Origin: Rhodococcus sp. P1Y
GTDB taxonomy: Bacteria > Actinomycetota > Actinomycetes > Mycobacteriales > Mycobacteriaceae
Assembly (NCBI RefSeq): GCF_003641205.1
Contig: NZ_CP032762.1
Location: 3,410,001 to 3,474,000, forward strand
Direction: 5' to 3'
DNA length: 64,000 nucleotides
Shown: positions 8,420 to 18,188 of the stretch, in pieces
Numbering within the stretch: position 1 is the first letter of the stretch
How the letters are laid out: each line of letters opens with the position of its first letter
Position numbers and translations under genes: made by a program
Notes under the pieces: generated by a model
Seen by the model: only the letters and a program-made list of their open reading frames with translations
Told to the model about the DNA's origin: nothing
Databases searched by the model: none

Positions 8420-9067
8420 ATGAGTGCATCGACTGTTTCCTTGGACACTGCCGTCGACGCGACACGCACTGGCGACATCTGGATCTTCCGGGGGCACTCG
8501 ACAGCCGATCGTGCGATCCAGACGTTGACCAACAGTCCCGTCAATCACGTGGGCATGGCCGTCGTCATCGACGACCTACCTCCGCTGATGTGGCACGCCG
8601 AACTCGGAAAGACGTTGCAGGACATGTGGACCGGAAACTTCCAGCGTGGTGTGCAATTGCACGACCTGCGGGCTGCGGTTGTGCAGTGGTCGACCAAGTA
8701 CGAGCAGGAGTGCTGGTTGCGGCAGATCGGCCACGCGGTCACACGTGAGCAGGAAGATGCGTTGATGCGCACCATCGCGCGCATGGACGGGACAGCCTTC
8801 CCGACGACAGCGAAGCTGGCAGGACGGTGGTTCAAGGGTCGGGTACCCACCTTCCGCAGAAGTGCGCATGAAGCGGCAGCCCTGGAAACCGCGTACTGTG
8901 CGGAAGTTGTTGCCCTGACCTACGACTCGATGGGCTTGCTGACGGGAAACAAAAAGGCGAACTGGTTCGATCCGGGAAAGTTCTGGAGCGGTGATCGTCT
9001 TCCGCTCGTGCCAGGGGTGACCCTCGGCGATGAGATTGCGGTGGATGTGCCAGCTGCTGACGGCTAG
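8420..9067 (+). CDS. YiiX-like permuted NlpC/P60 hydrolase
   Basis: A 215-residue protein of the circularly permuted papain-like NlpC/P60 superfamily (YaeF/YiiX). As expected for the permuted order, the His comes first (His43 in VNHVGMAV), then WHAE (Glu61), and the nucleophile Cys comes late (Cys160 in AYCAEVV). There is no signal peptide, so it is probably cytoplasmic and may act on amide or thioester bonds of lipids or proteins rather than on peptidoglycan. The last four bases overlap the convergent PhzF gene. Confidence 0.85.
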   Translation: MSASTVSLDTAVDATRTGDIWIFRGHSTADRAIQTLTNSPVNHVGMAVVIDDLPPLMWHAELGKTLQDMWTGNFQRGVQLHDLRAAVVQWSTKYEQECWLRQIGHAVTREQEDALMRTIARMDGTAFPTTAKLAGRWFKGRVPTFRRSAHEAAALETAYCAEVVALTYDSMGLLTGNKKANWFDPGKFWSGDRLPLVPGVTLGDEIAVDVPAADG

Positions 9068-9735
9068 ATCTCGATGGTGTTGCCGGCCACGGTGCGGCCA
9101 CCCAGTTCGATCCAATCGTCGTCGCGTGTGGTGAGGAGTATCGACCCGCGACCTTGCCGGATCGTCACGCCTCGGCCGAGTCGGTCGGTGATCCAGACCG
9201 CGGCGGACCCCGTGGCTTCGTCCTCGTTGATACCCATGTCGGGTGCAAACATTCGCGATCGGATCGAGTTCTCGGCCTCGTCGACCCACGTCCACACGTA
9301 GTGGTGACCGTCCGTGAACGACGCCGGGTCCGTGGCCTCCACCTCCGCGATTGTCTTCACCTGATGTTCGACGAACGGCGGCGCCCATGACGCCTTGGCC
9401 CGGATCCATGTCGTGTCGCCGTCGAAGCGGACGCGGAGATCGGAGGCAGGCACCGACAACGTGTCGATCTTCGTACCGTGCTGGCACAACCACCAGGACA
9501 GTCCAACCGTCGGATGGCCGGCAAAGGGCAGTTCGGCAGCCGGGGTGTAGATGGTCGCCCATGCCCGTGACGACCCGTCGGAGGTGAAGAAGACGGTCTC
9601 GCTGAACCCGAGTTCGGTTGCAAGAGCCTGCCGGTCGGCCTCGGCGACCTCGTCGGCGCGGACTATACCCAAAGGATTTCCGTGTCCACCGCGATCGTCG
9701 GTGAACACGCGTACTACGGAAACCTCGATTGCCAT
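9064..9735 (-). CDS. PhzF family isomerase-like protein
   Basis: A 223-residue PhzF-like protein with the diaminopimelate-epimerase fold. The catalytic Glu is in LGFSETVFF, and the DEATGSAA motif of the second half is present. The GNP..GI and AGHPTVGL segments also fit the family. The internal ATG at 9735 is chosen because homology begins with VSVVRVFTDD; the longer frame adds 37 residues unlike the family. M. tuberculosis has a PhzF-like gene (Rv2716) at the same place. The protein is somewhat shorter than typical PhzF members, and the substrate is unknown. Confidence 0.9.
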   Translation of the reverse strand: MAIEVSVVRVFTDDRGGHGNPLGIVRADEVAEADRQALATELGFSETVFFTSDGSSRAWATIYTPAAELPFAGHPTVGLSWWLCQHGTKIDTLSVPASDLRVRFDGDTTWIRAKASWAPPFVEHQVKTIAEVEATDPASFTDGHHYVWTWVDEAENSIRSRMFAPDMGINEDEATGSAAVWITDRLGRGVTIRQGRGSILLTTRDDDWIELGGRTVAGNTIEI

Positions 9736-9922
9736 GAGCAGGAACTGTACCCGTCGTAACGCAAGAAGACCTCTGCACCGATTGTGTGCAGGATTCTTCT
9801 TACCTCTGTACACAGAGAATCTCGTATCGGATGCCCCGCTGGTCACCAGCTGGAGGAATGAGAGTTGGTGTCAGGTGGTCTCGGTGTGGCGCTCGTTCCG
9901 AGATCGGCCGTCGCCGAAGCTG

Positions 9923-12433
9923 CTAACCCGCGGTGATGGTGATCTCGTCGATCACGATCTCGCCCAGCGCATTCGACTCCTCGAGATCGAGCGTCGCGTT
10001 CAACGACCATCCCTGATCGCCATCGGGGTCCTCGATGATTTGACGCGCGGTCGTGGATTCCCGTCCGACGGTCAACTCGAACAGTGCCGGTCCTCGGGCC
10101 GAGGGTCCGGTACCGATCTCACCGTACTCCTCGAAGTACGGTTCGAGTTCGGCTTCCCAGTCGGGGCCGTCCTCCAGATCGTCCAGGTCGTCCCATCGCC
10201 GGGACGCGGCGAGTTCGATGCGCTTGAACATCGCATTGCGAACCAACACCCGGAAGGCCCTCGGGTTGGCGGTGATCGGCCTCGGTGTGTCGCCGCCGTA
10301 GGCCTCGGGGCGCGCTTCGGGCTCTTCGCCTGGGTCGGTCAGGTTCTCCCACTCGTCGAGCAGAGAAGAATCGACCTGCCGAACGAGTTCGCCGAGCCAC
10401 TCGGTGACGTCCTGTACTTCCTCTGTTCGTGCCTCCGGTGGAACCGTCTGTCGCAGAGCCCGATACGCGTCCGCCAGATACCGAAGAACCAGACCCTCCG
10501 ACCTTGTCAGTCCATAATGGCTGACGAGCTCGGTAAACGTCATGGTCCGTTCGATCATGTCCCGCACGACAGACTTGGGGGACAACGCGATCTCGTTGAG
10601 CCATGGATGCCCGCCTCGGTAGATCTCGAACGCCGGAACCAACAATTCGGCAAGAGGTTTGGGCCACGTGACCTCTTCGAGGAGCTCCATGCGCTCGTCG
10701 TACTCGATCCCGTCCGCCTTCATCTGCTGGACCGCCTCGCCGCGTGCGGCGTGCTGCTGAGCCATCAAAATCTGCCGTGGATCGTCGAGTGTCGATTCGA
10801 TGATCGACACGACATCGAGTGCATGGGTGGGTGACTCGGTGTCGAGCAGCTCGAACGACGCCAGTGCGAACGGTGACAACGGCTGATTCAGAGCGAAATC
10901 GGGCTGAAGATCCATGGTCAGCCGCGCGTGCCTGCCATCGGCGTCGGGCTCGGAAAGTTGCTCGACGATGCCGGCCGCCACAAGTCCCCGGTAGAGCGTG
11001 ATGGCGCGGAGAATGTGCTTGCGTTGCGCGGGTCGGGTTTCGTGATTGTCTTCGAGAAGATGGCGCATCGCGGTGAAGCAGTTTCCCGGACGTGCGATGA
11101 CGTTGAGCAGCATCGCATTACTGACCGAGAACCGAGAGGTGAGCGGCTCCGGACTTGCCGCAACGATGCGCTCGAATGTGGGCTCTCCCCACGAGACGAA
11201 TCCGTCGGGTGCCTTCTTGCGCTGCACCCGTTTGAGTTTCTTGGGGTCGTCGCCCGCCTTCGCCACCAACCTCGCATTTTCGATGTCGTGCTCCGGCGCC
11301 TCGATCACCACGGTCCCGAGCGTGTCGTATCCGGCTCTGCCTGCGCGTCCGGCGATCTGATGGAATTCGCGCGCCCTGAGCTGACGGGTGCGCACACCGT
11401 CGTATTTCGTGAGTCCGGTGAAGAGGACGGTTCTGATCGGGACGTTGATTCCTACTCCGAGCGTGTCGGTCCCGCAGATCACCTTGAGGAGTCCATCTTG
11501 AGCGAGCTTCTCGACCAGTCGCCGGTACTTCGGCAACATCCCGGCATGATGGACGCCGATGCCGTGCCGCACCAGTCGGGAGAGGGTCTTGCCGAAACCG
11601 GTCGTGAAACGGAAGTCGCCGATGGCGTCGGCGATCTGTGCCTTCTCGTCCTTGGATGCGACGTTGACACTCGTCAGGGCCTGCGCGCGTTCGAGTGCCG
11701 AAGCCTGTGTGAAGTGAACGACATAGACGGGAGCGAGATGAGTCTCGACGAGTTCGGCGATGGTGTCGCCGATCGGGCTGGTGACGTAGGAGAACATCAG
11801 CGGAACTGGACGCTCGGAGCCGGACACGACCGTGGTCACCCGGCCGGTCCTGCGCTCGAGGTCGTCTCGGAAGAAAGTGACGTCACCCAGGGTGGCGGAC
11901 ATCAGGAGAAATTGAGCGTTCGGCAGTTCGATCAACGGCACCTGCCATGCCCACCCGCGGTCCGGTTCGGAGTAGTAGTGAAATTCGTCCATCACCACCT
12001 GTCCGATATCGGAGTCCGCGCCTTGACGTAACGCGAGGTTGGCGACGATCTCCGCAGTGGCACAGATGATCGGTGCTCCGGAGTTCACCGACGCATCGCC
12101 GGTCATCATCCCGACGTTCTGCGAGCCGAAGATGTCGCATAGGGCAAAGAACTTCTCGCTGACCAGCGCTTTAATCGGCGCGGTGTAGAACGTCCGCTTT
12201 CCTGCGGCCAGCGCAGCGAAGTGCGCGCCGACGGCCACCATGGACTTACCGGACCCAGTGGGAGTCGCCAGGATGACGTTCGACCCCGACACCAGCTCGA
12301 TCAGCGCCTCTTCCTGAGCCGGATAGAGGGTCAGTCCTCGGTCGGAGGTCCACGTGGTGAAGATGTCGAACAGAGCGTCCGGATCCGTGGCCTCGTCGGT
12401 GGCGGGGGCAGGGACGACATCGGAGAGAAGCAC
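9923..12433 (-). CDS. DEAD/DEAH-box helicase with DUF3516 C-terminus
   Basis: An 836-residue superfamily 2 helicase related to Ski2/HelY enzymes. Visible motifs are motif I (TPTGSGKS, about 58-65), a DEFH version of the DEAD box (VMDEFHYY), motif III (SATLGD) and motif VI (QIAGRAGR). The C-terminal half fits DUF3516, seen in actinobacterial helicases. The substrate is not established; related proteins act on RNA. The probable start is GTG at 12433. It lies 56 bases downstream of the alpha/beta hydrolase on the same strand, between homologues of the adjacent Rv2715 and Rv2716. Confidence 0.93.
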   Translation of the reverse strand: MLLSDVVPAPATDEATDPDALFDIFTTWTSDRGLTLYPAQEEALIELVSGSNVILATPTGSGKSMVAVGAHFAALAAGKRTFYTAPIKALVSEKFFALCDIFGSQNVGMMTGDASVNSGAPIICATAEIVANLALRQGADSDIGQVVMDEFHYYSEPDRGWAWQVPLIELPNAQFLLMSATLGDVTFFRDDLERRTGRVTTVVSGSERPVPLMFSYVTSPIGDTIAELVETHLAPVYVVHFTQASALERAQALTSVNVASKDEKAQIADAIGDFRFTTGFGKTLSRLVRHGIGVHHAGMLPKYRRLVEKLAQDGLLKVICGTDTLGVGINVPIRTVLFTGLTKYDGVRTRQLRAREFHQIAGRAGRAGYDTLGTVVIEAPEHDIENARLVAKAGDDPKKLKRVQRKKAPDGFVSWGEPTFERIVAASPEPLTSRFSVSNAMLLNVIARPGNCFTAMRHLLEDNHETRPAQRKHILRAITLYRGLVAAGIVEQLSEPDADGRHARLTMDLQPDFALNQPLSPFALASFELLDTESPTHALDVVSIIESTLDDPRQILMAQQHAARGEAVQQMKADGIEYDERMELLEEVTWPKPLAELLVPAFEIYRGGHPWLNEIALSPKSVVRDMIERTMTFTELVSHYGLTRSEGLVLRYLADAYRALRQTVPPEARTEEVQDVTEWLGELVRQVDSSLLDEWENLTDPGEEPEARPEAYGGDTPRPITANPRAFRVLVRNAMFKRIELAASRRWDDLDDLEDGPDWEAELEPYFEEYGEIGTGPSARGPALFELTVGRESTTARQIIEDPDGDQGWSLNATLDLEESNALGEIVIDEITITAG

Positions 12434-12489
12434 GACTACAGGTTATTGGTCGAGGGCCATGATCCCTGCACCGGAGGGCTCGTGCCCTG

Positions 12490-13527
12490 CTAGGTGGCAC
12501 TGCGTTCGTCGGATCCCATTGCGCCGAGTACTGCGAGCCGCGTGCTCGCGCTGCCGGTGATCATGTCCTCGCCAACGCCGTTGATGAGCAGATGCCGCCA
12601 TCGAGACTCGTCGAACTCCAGGGCAGGGGTGTCTTCGAAGAATTCCTCGAGGACTTGAAGAAATCGCATGGGGTCGTCCCGGAACGGGAAGTGGCCCGAG
12701 CGACGGAACACGCTGAGGCGCGATCCCGGCATGGCCGAATGAGCAAGGTGCGCATGACTGACCGGAATCACCGAGTCCTGATCGCCCCACACGAGGAGCA
12801 CCGGCAGATTCTCGGTGAGGTAACACCGGTCGAGCATGGTGACCACCTGGCCGCGCCAGTCGACTACCGCCCGCAGCGTTCGCAGGTAGGCCTCGTACGC
12901 GGTGGGATCCGGGAGGGCGCTGAGCACTCGCACGAGATCGGGTGTGTCGTGAAGAAGGGCGCCCGGGCGCAACGGCGAGCCGTTGAGGGTGCCGATCAGG
13001 CTTTCCGCGAGCTTCACCAGCGGGACAGCGCCGGGGAGGCGGAGCAGTTTGACCGCCTCGCTCACCAGAGGAAGCGACGCCAGTCGTAGCAGCGGGTGCA
13101 CGTCCTTGGTGACACCGCCGGAGGAGACCAGCACGAGGCGGTTCACCATGTTCGGGAATTGATACGAGAACTGCATTGCCACGCCACCGCCCAACGAATG
13201 ACCGACGACCGTGACGTGCTCGATTCCAAGAACCGACAGTAGATCGCGCATCCCGTTGGCGTAGGCGGCGACCGAATAGTCCGCACGGGGCTTGTCCGAC
13301 CGCCCGTGACCCAACAAGTCGGGTGCGATCACGGTGTAGTTCTGCGCGAGGTGGGGGATGACGTCGTTCCAGGTCTCCGAGTTGTCGCCGATCCCATGGA
13401 TCAACAGGAGCGCAGGACCTTCGCCGGCCATGCGAAACGCACGTCGATATCCGTGGACCGTGCGAAACATCAGACGTGGCTCGGCGTCGGGAACCGGCCG
13501 AAGCTTTCGCGTGCGTAGAGAGCCCAT
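12490..13527 (-). CDS. Alpha/beta hydrolase (Rv2715-like)
   Basis: A 345-residue alpha/beta-fold hydrolase. The oxyanion HGIGDNSETW motif and the nucleophile elbow GHSLGGG (Ser in VVGHSLGGG) are clear; the acid is likely in WGDQDSVIP and the His in RRSGHFPF. There is no signal peptide. It lies downstream of the PAC2 gene as in M. tuberculosis (Rv2714, Rv2715). The enzyme could be an esterase, lipase or C-C bond hydrolase; the sequence does not decide. Confidence 0.93.
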   Translation of the reverse strand: MGSLRTRKLRPVPDAEPRLMFRTVHGYRRAFRMAGEGPALLLIHGIGDNSETWNDVIPHLAQNYTVIAPDLLGHGRSDKPRADYSVAAYANGMRDLLSVLGIEHVTVVGHSLGGGVAMQFSYQFPNMVNRLVLVSSGGVTKDVHPLLRLASLPLVSEAVKLLRLPGAVPLVKLAESLIGTLNGSPLRPGALLHDTPDLVRVLSALPDPTAYEAYLRTLRAVVDWRGQVVTMLDRCYLTENLPVLLVWGDQDSVIPVSHAHLAHSAMPGSRLSVFRRSGHFPFRDDPMRFLQVLEEFFEDTPALEFDESRWRHLLINGVGEDMITGSASTRLAVLGAMGSDERSAT

Positions 13528-13659
13528 CCAAGCCTCCTGGTTCCATCGGTGATCGTTGGTCGATGCCGGTTTCGCCTATGACTCTCGCACGAGATCACTG
13601 CATCGGCGAGATATCGGGAGGATTTGGAGTTACATGTATGTTTCGGCCCGCGCTTACCG

Positions 13660-14637
13660 TCAGCGCAGGTCGTCCGGGTCGGTATCCGAATCGTTGTTGG
13701 TACCCGCCTCGGGGCCAGCATCGAACCCACCCTGCTCGGCGAGGAACTTCTCGAACTCGGCGCCCAGTTCGTCTCCGCTCGGCAGATCCTGGTCCTTGGC
13801 CAGCAGAGTCGACTGCTGCTCGCGAGCAGCGACATAGGTGTCGTACTGACGCTCGAGAGCATGCACGACCGACTGAACCTCTTCGTTGCCCGTGATGTGC
13901 TCGTCGACTTGTTCCTTGACTCGGGCTGCGGCCTGACCGAGGGCGACGAGCGGCAAGTCGAGACCGCCTGCGGTGCTCACGTTCTCGAGAAGCGTCTCAG
14001 CGGCACTCGGGTAGTCGGTCTGAGCGAGGTAGTGCGGGACGTGCACCGAGAATCCCATCGATTCATGGCCGTGCTGGGCCATCCTCAACTCGAGCAGCGA
14101 CGAGACGCTGCCCGGCACCTGCAGCTCTCCCGACCAACTCTGATCCTCGGGTACCAAGTCCTTGTTCGACGAGTGGGCGGTCACACCGAGCGGGCGAGTG
14201 TGCGGAATCGCCATCGGAATCGAACCGAGACCGATCGTGCGACGAACGCCCAATTGTTCGGCGAGCAGGCGGACGGCGGTGGTGAACTTTTCCCAGCGCA
14301 GGTCCGGCTCCATGCCGGACAGCAGAAGGAAGGGTGTCCCTGCGTTGTCCTTGACCGCATACAGGTTGAGCTCGGGTGCGTCGTAATCCGAGAAGTGATC
14401 GGCCTTGAACGTCATCTGAGGCCGTCGCGAGCGGTAATCGATGAGCTCGTCGACGTCGAACGATGCCACGAGTTCGGACTCGAGGGCCTCGCGTAGATGA
14501 GTCGTCGCCAATTTGACGGCGTGTCCTGCGTCGGAGAATCCCTCCAGCCCGTGCACGAGAACGGGACCGAGTCCGTCATGGGAAGAAATCTGCGGCGCCG
14601 GAAACTCCAGCTCGTACATGCTCGACTTCTCGTCCAT
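13660..14637 (-). CDS. PAC2 family protein (Rv2714-like)
   Basis: A 325-residue PAC2-family protein, related to the proteasome assembly chaperone fold. The start of the fold (VLVHGLEGFSDAG), the central GSIPMAIPHTRP segment and the HVPHYL segment are conserved. The C-terminus is acidic and low-complexity. The ATG at 14637 has AAAGGGG at good spacing. It leads a minus-strand run with the hydrolase, helicase and PhzF genes. Bacterial PAC2 proteins have no settled function; a link to the actinobacterial proteasome is possible but unproven. Confidence 0.93.
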   Translation of the reverse strand: MDEKSSMYELEFPAPQISSHDGLGPVLVHGLEGFSDAGHAVKLATTHLREALESELVASFDVDELIDYRSRRPQMTFKADHFSDYDAPELNLYAVKDNAGTPFLLLSGMEPDLRWEKFTTAVRLLAEQLGVRRTIGLGSIPMAIPHTRPLGVTAHSSNKDLVPEDQSWSGELQVPGSVSSLLELRMAQHGHESMGFSVHVPHYLAQTDYPSAAETLLENVSTAGGLDLPLVALGQAAARVKEQVDEHITGNEEVQSVVHALERQYDTYVAAREQQSTLLAKDQDLPSGDELGAEFEKFLAEQGGFDAGPEAGTNNDSDTDPDDLR

Positions 14638-14810
14638 GTCGGACCCCTTTCATTGGTTCGTTCTCGGCCGTGTTCGCTGCCGAAACCGACTCCGAGTCAG
14701 AATACTCGCCACCCGACCGGGCTTCGCCACGGCGGGAAGTCGCGCACGACTACTGCTTACCTGAAGACGAACACCTCCAATTGCCCCTTTCATTCCCTTC
14801 ACGCCCCGAG

Positions 14811-16226
14811 TCAGGCTCCGAAGCTGTTCAGGGCCCTGATCTTGTTGGTGACGTCGAGAGCAGCGACTTTGTAGGCCTCGGACAACGTGGGGTAGTTGAA
14901 GACGGCATCGACGAGGTAGTCGACGGTTCCACCGCACCCCATGACGGCCTGGCCTATGTGGATCAAGTCCGTAGCGCCCGACCCGAAGATGTGAACTCCG
15001 AGCAACGAGCGGTCCTCGGTCGACACGAGCAGCTTGAGCATCCCGTACGAATCCCCGGCGATCTGTCCACGCGCGAGCTCCCGGTACCGGGAGACGCCTA
15101 CCTCGTAGGGAACCGAGTTCTTCGTCAGTTCGACCTCGGTCGCCCCGACGTAAGACACCTCGGGGATGGAGTAGATGCCGATGGGCTGCAGATCGGTCAG
15201 CCCCTTGCTCGGCTCCCCGAACGCGTGATACGCCGCCAGACGGCCCTGGTCCATCGAGGTCGCAGCGAGCGCGGGGAAGCCGATCACGTCGCCGACGGCA
15301 TAGATGTGGTCGACCTTGGTCTGGAAGTTGTCGTCGACGAAGATGCGCCCGCGCGCATCGGATTCGAGCCCGGCCCTCTCCAGGTCGAGAGCGTCGGTGA
15401 GGCCTTGCCTACCCGCCGAGTACATGACCGCCTCGGCCGGAATCCTTTTCCCGCTGGCAAGTGTCGTGACAGTGCCCGAGGGTCCGATGTCGACTGCGGT
15501 CACCGCCTCGCCGAAACGGAAGGTGACGGCGAGATCGCGGAGATGGAACTGCAGGGACTCGACGATCTCTCTATCGCAGAAATCGAGCATCGTGTCGCGC
15601 TTCTCGACAACGGTCACCTTGGTCCCGAGGGCTGCGAACATCGAGGCGTACTCGATACCGATCACACCTGCGCCGACCACGACCATCGACGTCGGGATGA
15701 ATTCCAGATTCAGAATCCCGTCCGAGTCCAGTACTCGGTAGTCGTCGAATTCGACGTCGGTGGGTCGTGCCGGTGCCGTTCCGGTGGCAATGACGACATT
15801 TTTGGCGTTGACCGTGATCTGCTCGCCGCGCTGTTCGTCGTCGATGACGATGGTGTGCGCATCGAGGAATTTTCCGGTGCCGGTGATGAGTTCGATGCGG
15901 TTGCGCAGCAACTGGGAGCGCACCACCTCGATTTCCTTGCCGATGACGTGGGATGTGCGGGCGAGCAGGTCGGCAGGAGTGATGTTGGCCTTGACGCGGT
16001 AGCTCGCGCCGTAGAGCTCACGCTGGTTCATCCCCGTCAGATAGAGAACCGCCTCACGCAATGTCTTCGACGGGATCGTGCCGGTGTTGACGCATACACC
16101 GCCGAGCATCTTCCCCTTCTCGACTATCGCTACCCGCTTTCCGAGTTTCGCCGCGGCAATCGCCGCCTTCTGGCCCCCGGGGCCTGACCCGATCACGACA
16201 AGGTCGTATTCCATCGCAACAGACAT
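14811..16226 (-). CDS. sthA: SthA, soluble pyridine nucleotide transhydrogenase
   Basis: A 471-residue flavoprotein that moves reducing equivalents between NADPH and NAD+. The FAD-binding [10 protein letters not shown] is near residues 13-22, and the second dinucleotide-binding [12 protein letters not shown] is mid-protein. In place of the CxxxxC redox pair of disulfide reductases it has [13 protein letters not shown], with the second Cys changed to Thr, the mark of Sth enzymes. The C-terminal dimerisation domain is complete. M. tuberculosis sthA (Rv2713) sits next to the PAC2 gene in the same order. A second in-frame ATG lies 5 codons downstream. Confidence 0.96.
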   Translation of the reverse strand: MSVAMEYDLVVIGSGPGGQKAAIAAAKLGKRVAIVEKGKMLGGVCVNTGTIPSKTLREAVLYLTGMNQRELYGASYRVKANITPADLLARTSHVIGKEIEVVRSQLLRNRIELITGTGKFLDAHTIVIDDEQRGEQITVNAKNVVIATGTAPARPTDVEFDDYRVLDSDGILNLEFIPTSMVVVGAGVIGIEYASMFAALGTKVTVVEKRDTMLDFCDREIVESLQFHLRDLAVTFRFGEAVTAVDIGPSGTVTTLASGKRIPAEAVMYSAGRQGLTDALDLERAGLESDARGRIFVDDNFQTKVDHIYAVGDVIGFPALAATSMDQGRLAAYHAFGEPSKGLTDLQPIGIYSIPEVSYVGATEVELTKNSVPYEVGVSRYRELARGQIAGDSYGMLKLLVSTEDRSLLGVHIFGSGATDLIHIGQAVMGCGGTVDYLVDAVFNYPTLSEAYKVAALDVTNKIRALNSFGA

Positions 16227-16379
16227 GGCTCATAGTTACTCCGTTCACGCGAAGTTCGTATGCCGCTCGGGTCACAAGCACGTGAACAGCTTTCCGTTCG
16301 CCATGTGCGGATGTCGCTACTGATGCATGGGTTGTGGTTCTCTGATGTAAGGACATTTTCAGTCGACGTGGAGGAATCA

Positions 16380-17465
16380 ATGCCGCAAACCGTGCGTGCT
16401 GTCGTTGCCAAGGCCAAGGGTGAACCGGTCTCGATCGAGACGATCACGATCCCGGACCCGGGTCCGAACGATGTGGTGGTGAAGATCGCGGCATGTGGGG
16501 TTTGCCACACCGATCTGCATTACCGCGAGGGTGGGATCAACGACGAGTTCCCGTTCCTGCTCGGCCACGAGGCGTCGGGAACCGTCGAGACGGTCGGCGA
16601 CGCGGTGACGCATGTCGAGGTCGGTGACTTCGTGGTGCTGAACTGGCGGGCAGTGTGCGGGGAGTGTCGAGCATGCAAGAAGGGAAAGCCCTGGTATTGC
16701 TTCGACACGCACAATGCGTCGAAGAAGATGACACTCGAGGATGGGACCGAGTTGTCGCCTGCGCTGGGGATCGGTGCGTTCGCGGACAAGACGTTGGTGC
16801 ACGAGGGGCAGTGCACGAAGGTCAACCCGGAGTCGGATCCGGCTGTCGTCGGTCTGCTCGGCTGCGGTGTGATGGCGGGGCTCGGAGCGGCGATGAACAC
16901 CGGCAACGTCTCGCGTGGCGATTCGGTGGCGGTCATCGGGTGCGGCGGCGTCGGTGACGCTGCGATCGCGGGCGCCCGGCTTGCGGGGGCGACGACGATC
17001 ATCGCTGTCGATCGAGACAAGGGAAAGCTCGAGTGGGCCAGAGACCTCGGCGCCACGCACACGGTCGACGCTTCGGCAGTCGACGCCGTGGAGGCGGTGC
17101 AGGAGCTCACCGATGGTTTCGGTGCCGACGTGGTCATCGACGCGGTGGGCCGTCCCGAGACGTGGAAGCAGGCCTTCTACGCACGGGATCTGGCGGGCAC
17201 CGTGGTTCTCGTAGGCGTCCCGACGCCGGACATGACGCTCGAGATGCCGCTGATCGACTTCTTCTCGCGTGGGGGTTCGCTGAAGTCGTCGTGGTACGGA
17301 GACTGCTTGCCCGAGCGCGACTTCCCGATGTTGGTCGACCTGTACGAGCAGGGTCGGTTGCCGCTGGAGAAGTTCGTGACCGAGCGCATCGGTATCGAGG
17401 ACATCGAGGCTGCGTTCGAGAAAATGCACAAGGGAACAGTGCTGCGTTCGGTGGTGGAACTGTGA
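16380..17465 (+). CDS. mscR: S-(hydroxymethyl)mycothiol dehydrogenase
   Basis: A 361-residue zinc-dependent alcohol dehydrogenase of the mycothiol-dependent formaldehyde/nitrosothiol reductase type. The catalytic zinc site is built from CGVCHTD and GHEASG; the structural zinc Cys cluster [15 protein letters not shown] follows; the NAD-binding site is [14 protein letters not shown] stands 5 bases before the ATG at 16380. It oxidises the formaldehyde-mycothiol adduct with NAD+ and can reduce S-nitrosomycothiol. Its stop overlaps the next gene, as in M. tuberculosis Rv2259-Rv2260. Confidence 0.95.
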   Translation: MPQTVRAVVAKAKGEPVSIETITIPDPGPNDVVVKIAACGVCHTDLHYREGGINDEFPFLLGHEASGTVETVGDAVTHVEVGDFVVLNWRAVCGECRACKKGKPWYCFDTHNASKKMTLEDGTELSPALGIGAFADKTLVHEGQCTKVNPESDPAVVGLLGCGVMAGLGAAMNTGNVSRGDSVAVIGCGGVGDAAIAGARLAGATTIIAVDRDKGKLEWARDLGATHTVDASAVDAVEAVQELTDGFGADVVIDAVGRPETWKQAFYARDLAGTVVLVGVPTPDMTLEMPLIDFFSRGGSLKSSWYGDCLPERDFPMLVDLYEQGRLPLEKFVTERIGIEDIEAAFEKMHKGTVLRSVVEL

Positions 17466-18094
17466 GCGGAACTTTTCGCGTCGACAAAGTGGTGACGTCG
17501 GGAACCTTCGCGCTCGACGGTGGCGAATGGGATGTCGACAACAACATCTGGTTGATCGGTGACGACGACGAGGTGGTGATCGTCGACGCCGCTCATACGG
17601 CAGCACCGATCATCGCTGCCGTGGCAGGACGAACGGTGAAGGCGATCGTGTGCACACACGGTCACAACGACCACGTCACGGTGGCTCCCGAGTTGTCCGG
17701 TGAACTCGACGCGCCGATTCTGCTGCACCCCGCCGACGACGTGTTGTGGGAGCAGACGCACCCGGGCCTACGGCACAAAACGCTCGAAGACGGCCAGCGG
17801 ATCTCCGTCGCAGGTACGGACATTCTCGCCCTTCACACGCCGGGGCATTCTCCGGGTTCGACGTGTCTGTACCTGCCCGAGGCGGGGGAGTTGTTCTCCG
17901 GCGACACTCTGTTCTCCGGTGGACCTGGCGCTACTGGTCGCTCCTATTCCGACTTTCCGACGATCATCGGATCGATTCGAGACCGACTGTTCGCGCTACC
18001 CGCAGAGACCACGGTGAACACAGGTCACGGCGACGGCACGAGCATCGGCGACGAGTCTCCGCACCTCGAAGAGTGGATCAAGCGCGGAAGCTGA
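17462..18094 (+). CDS. Metallo-beta-lactamase-fold hydrolase, mscR partner
   Basis: A 210-residue MBL-fold hydrolase with the metal-binding THGHNDH motif (about residues 60-66), the TPGHSPGS His, the FSGDTLF Asp and a final TGHGDGT His, the pattern of glyoxalase II-like thioesterases. The GTG start overlaps the mscR stop (GTGA), so the two are translationally coupled. From context it may hydrolyse S-formylmycothiol made by MscR to formate and mycothiol; this is inference. Confidence 0.92.
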   Translation: MSGTFRVDKVVTSGTFALDGGEWDVDNNIWLIGDDDEVVIVDAAHTAAPIIAAVAGRTVKAIVCTHGHNDHVTVAPELSGELDAPILLHPADDVLWEQTHPGLRHKTLEDGQRISVAGTDILALHTPGHSPGSTCLYLPEAGELFSGDTLFSGGPGATGRSYSDFPTIIGSIRDRLFALPAETTVNTGHGDGTSIGDESPHLEEWIKRGS

Positions 18095-18119
18095 GCTCGG
18101 CGAGGCAGCGCGCCTACCT

Positions 18120-18155
18120 TCCGGTACCACCCTTCGATGAGAGGGTGGTACCGGA
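18120..18155. terminator. Terminator after mscR operon
   Basis: A perfect 14-bp inverted repeat (18120-18133 with 18142-18155) and an 8-base loop, 25 bases past the hydrolase stop and before the next plus-strand gene. Confidence 0.8.
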
Positions 18156-18188
18156 CATTTCACTCAGCTTTCGTTTGGAGGACCTCCG

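Noticed and set aside
14670-16187. A 505-codon open frame antisense to sthA
   Set aside because: No start signal or domain; opposite a clear flavoprotein gene.
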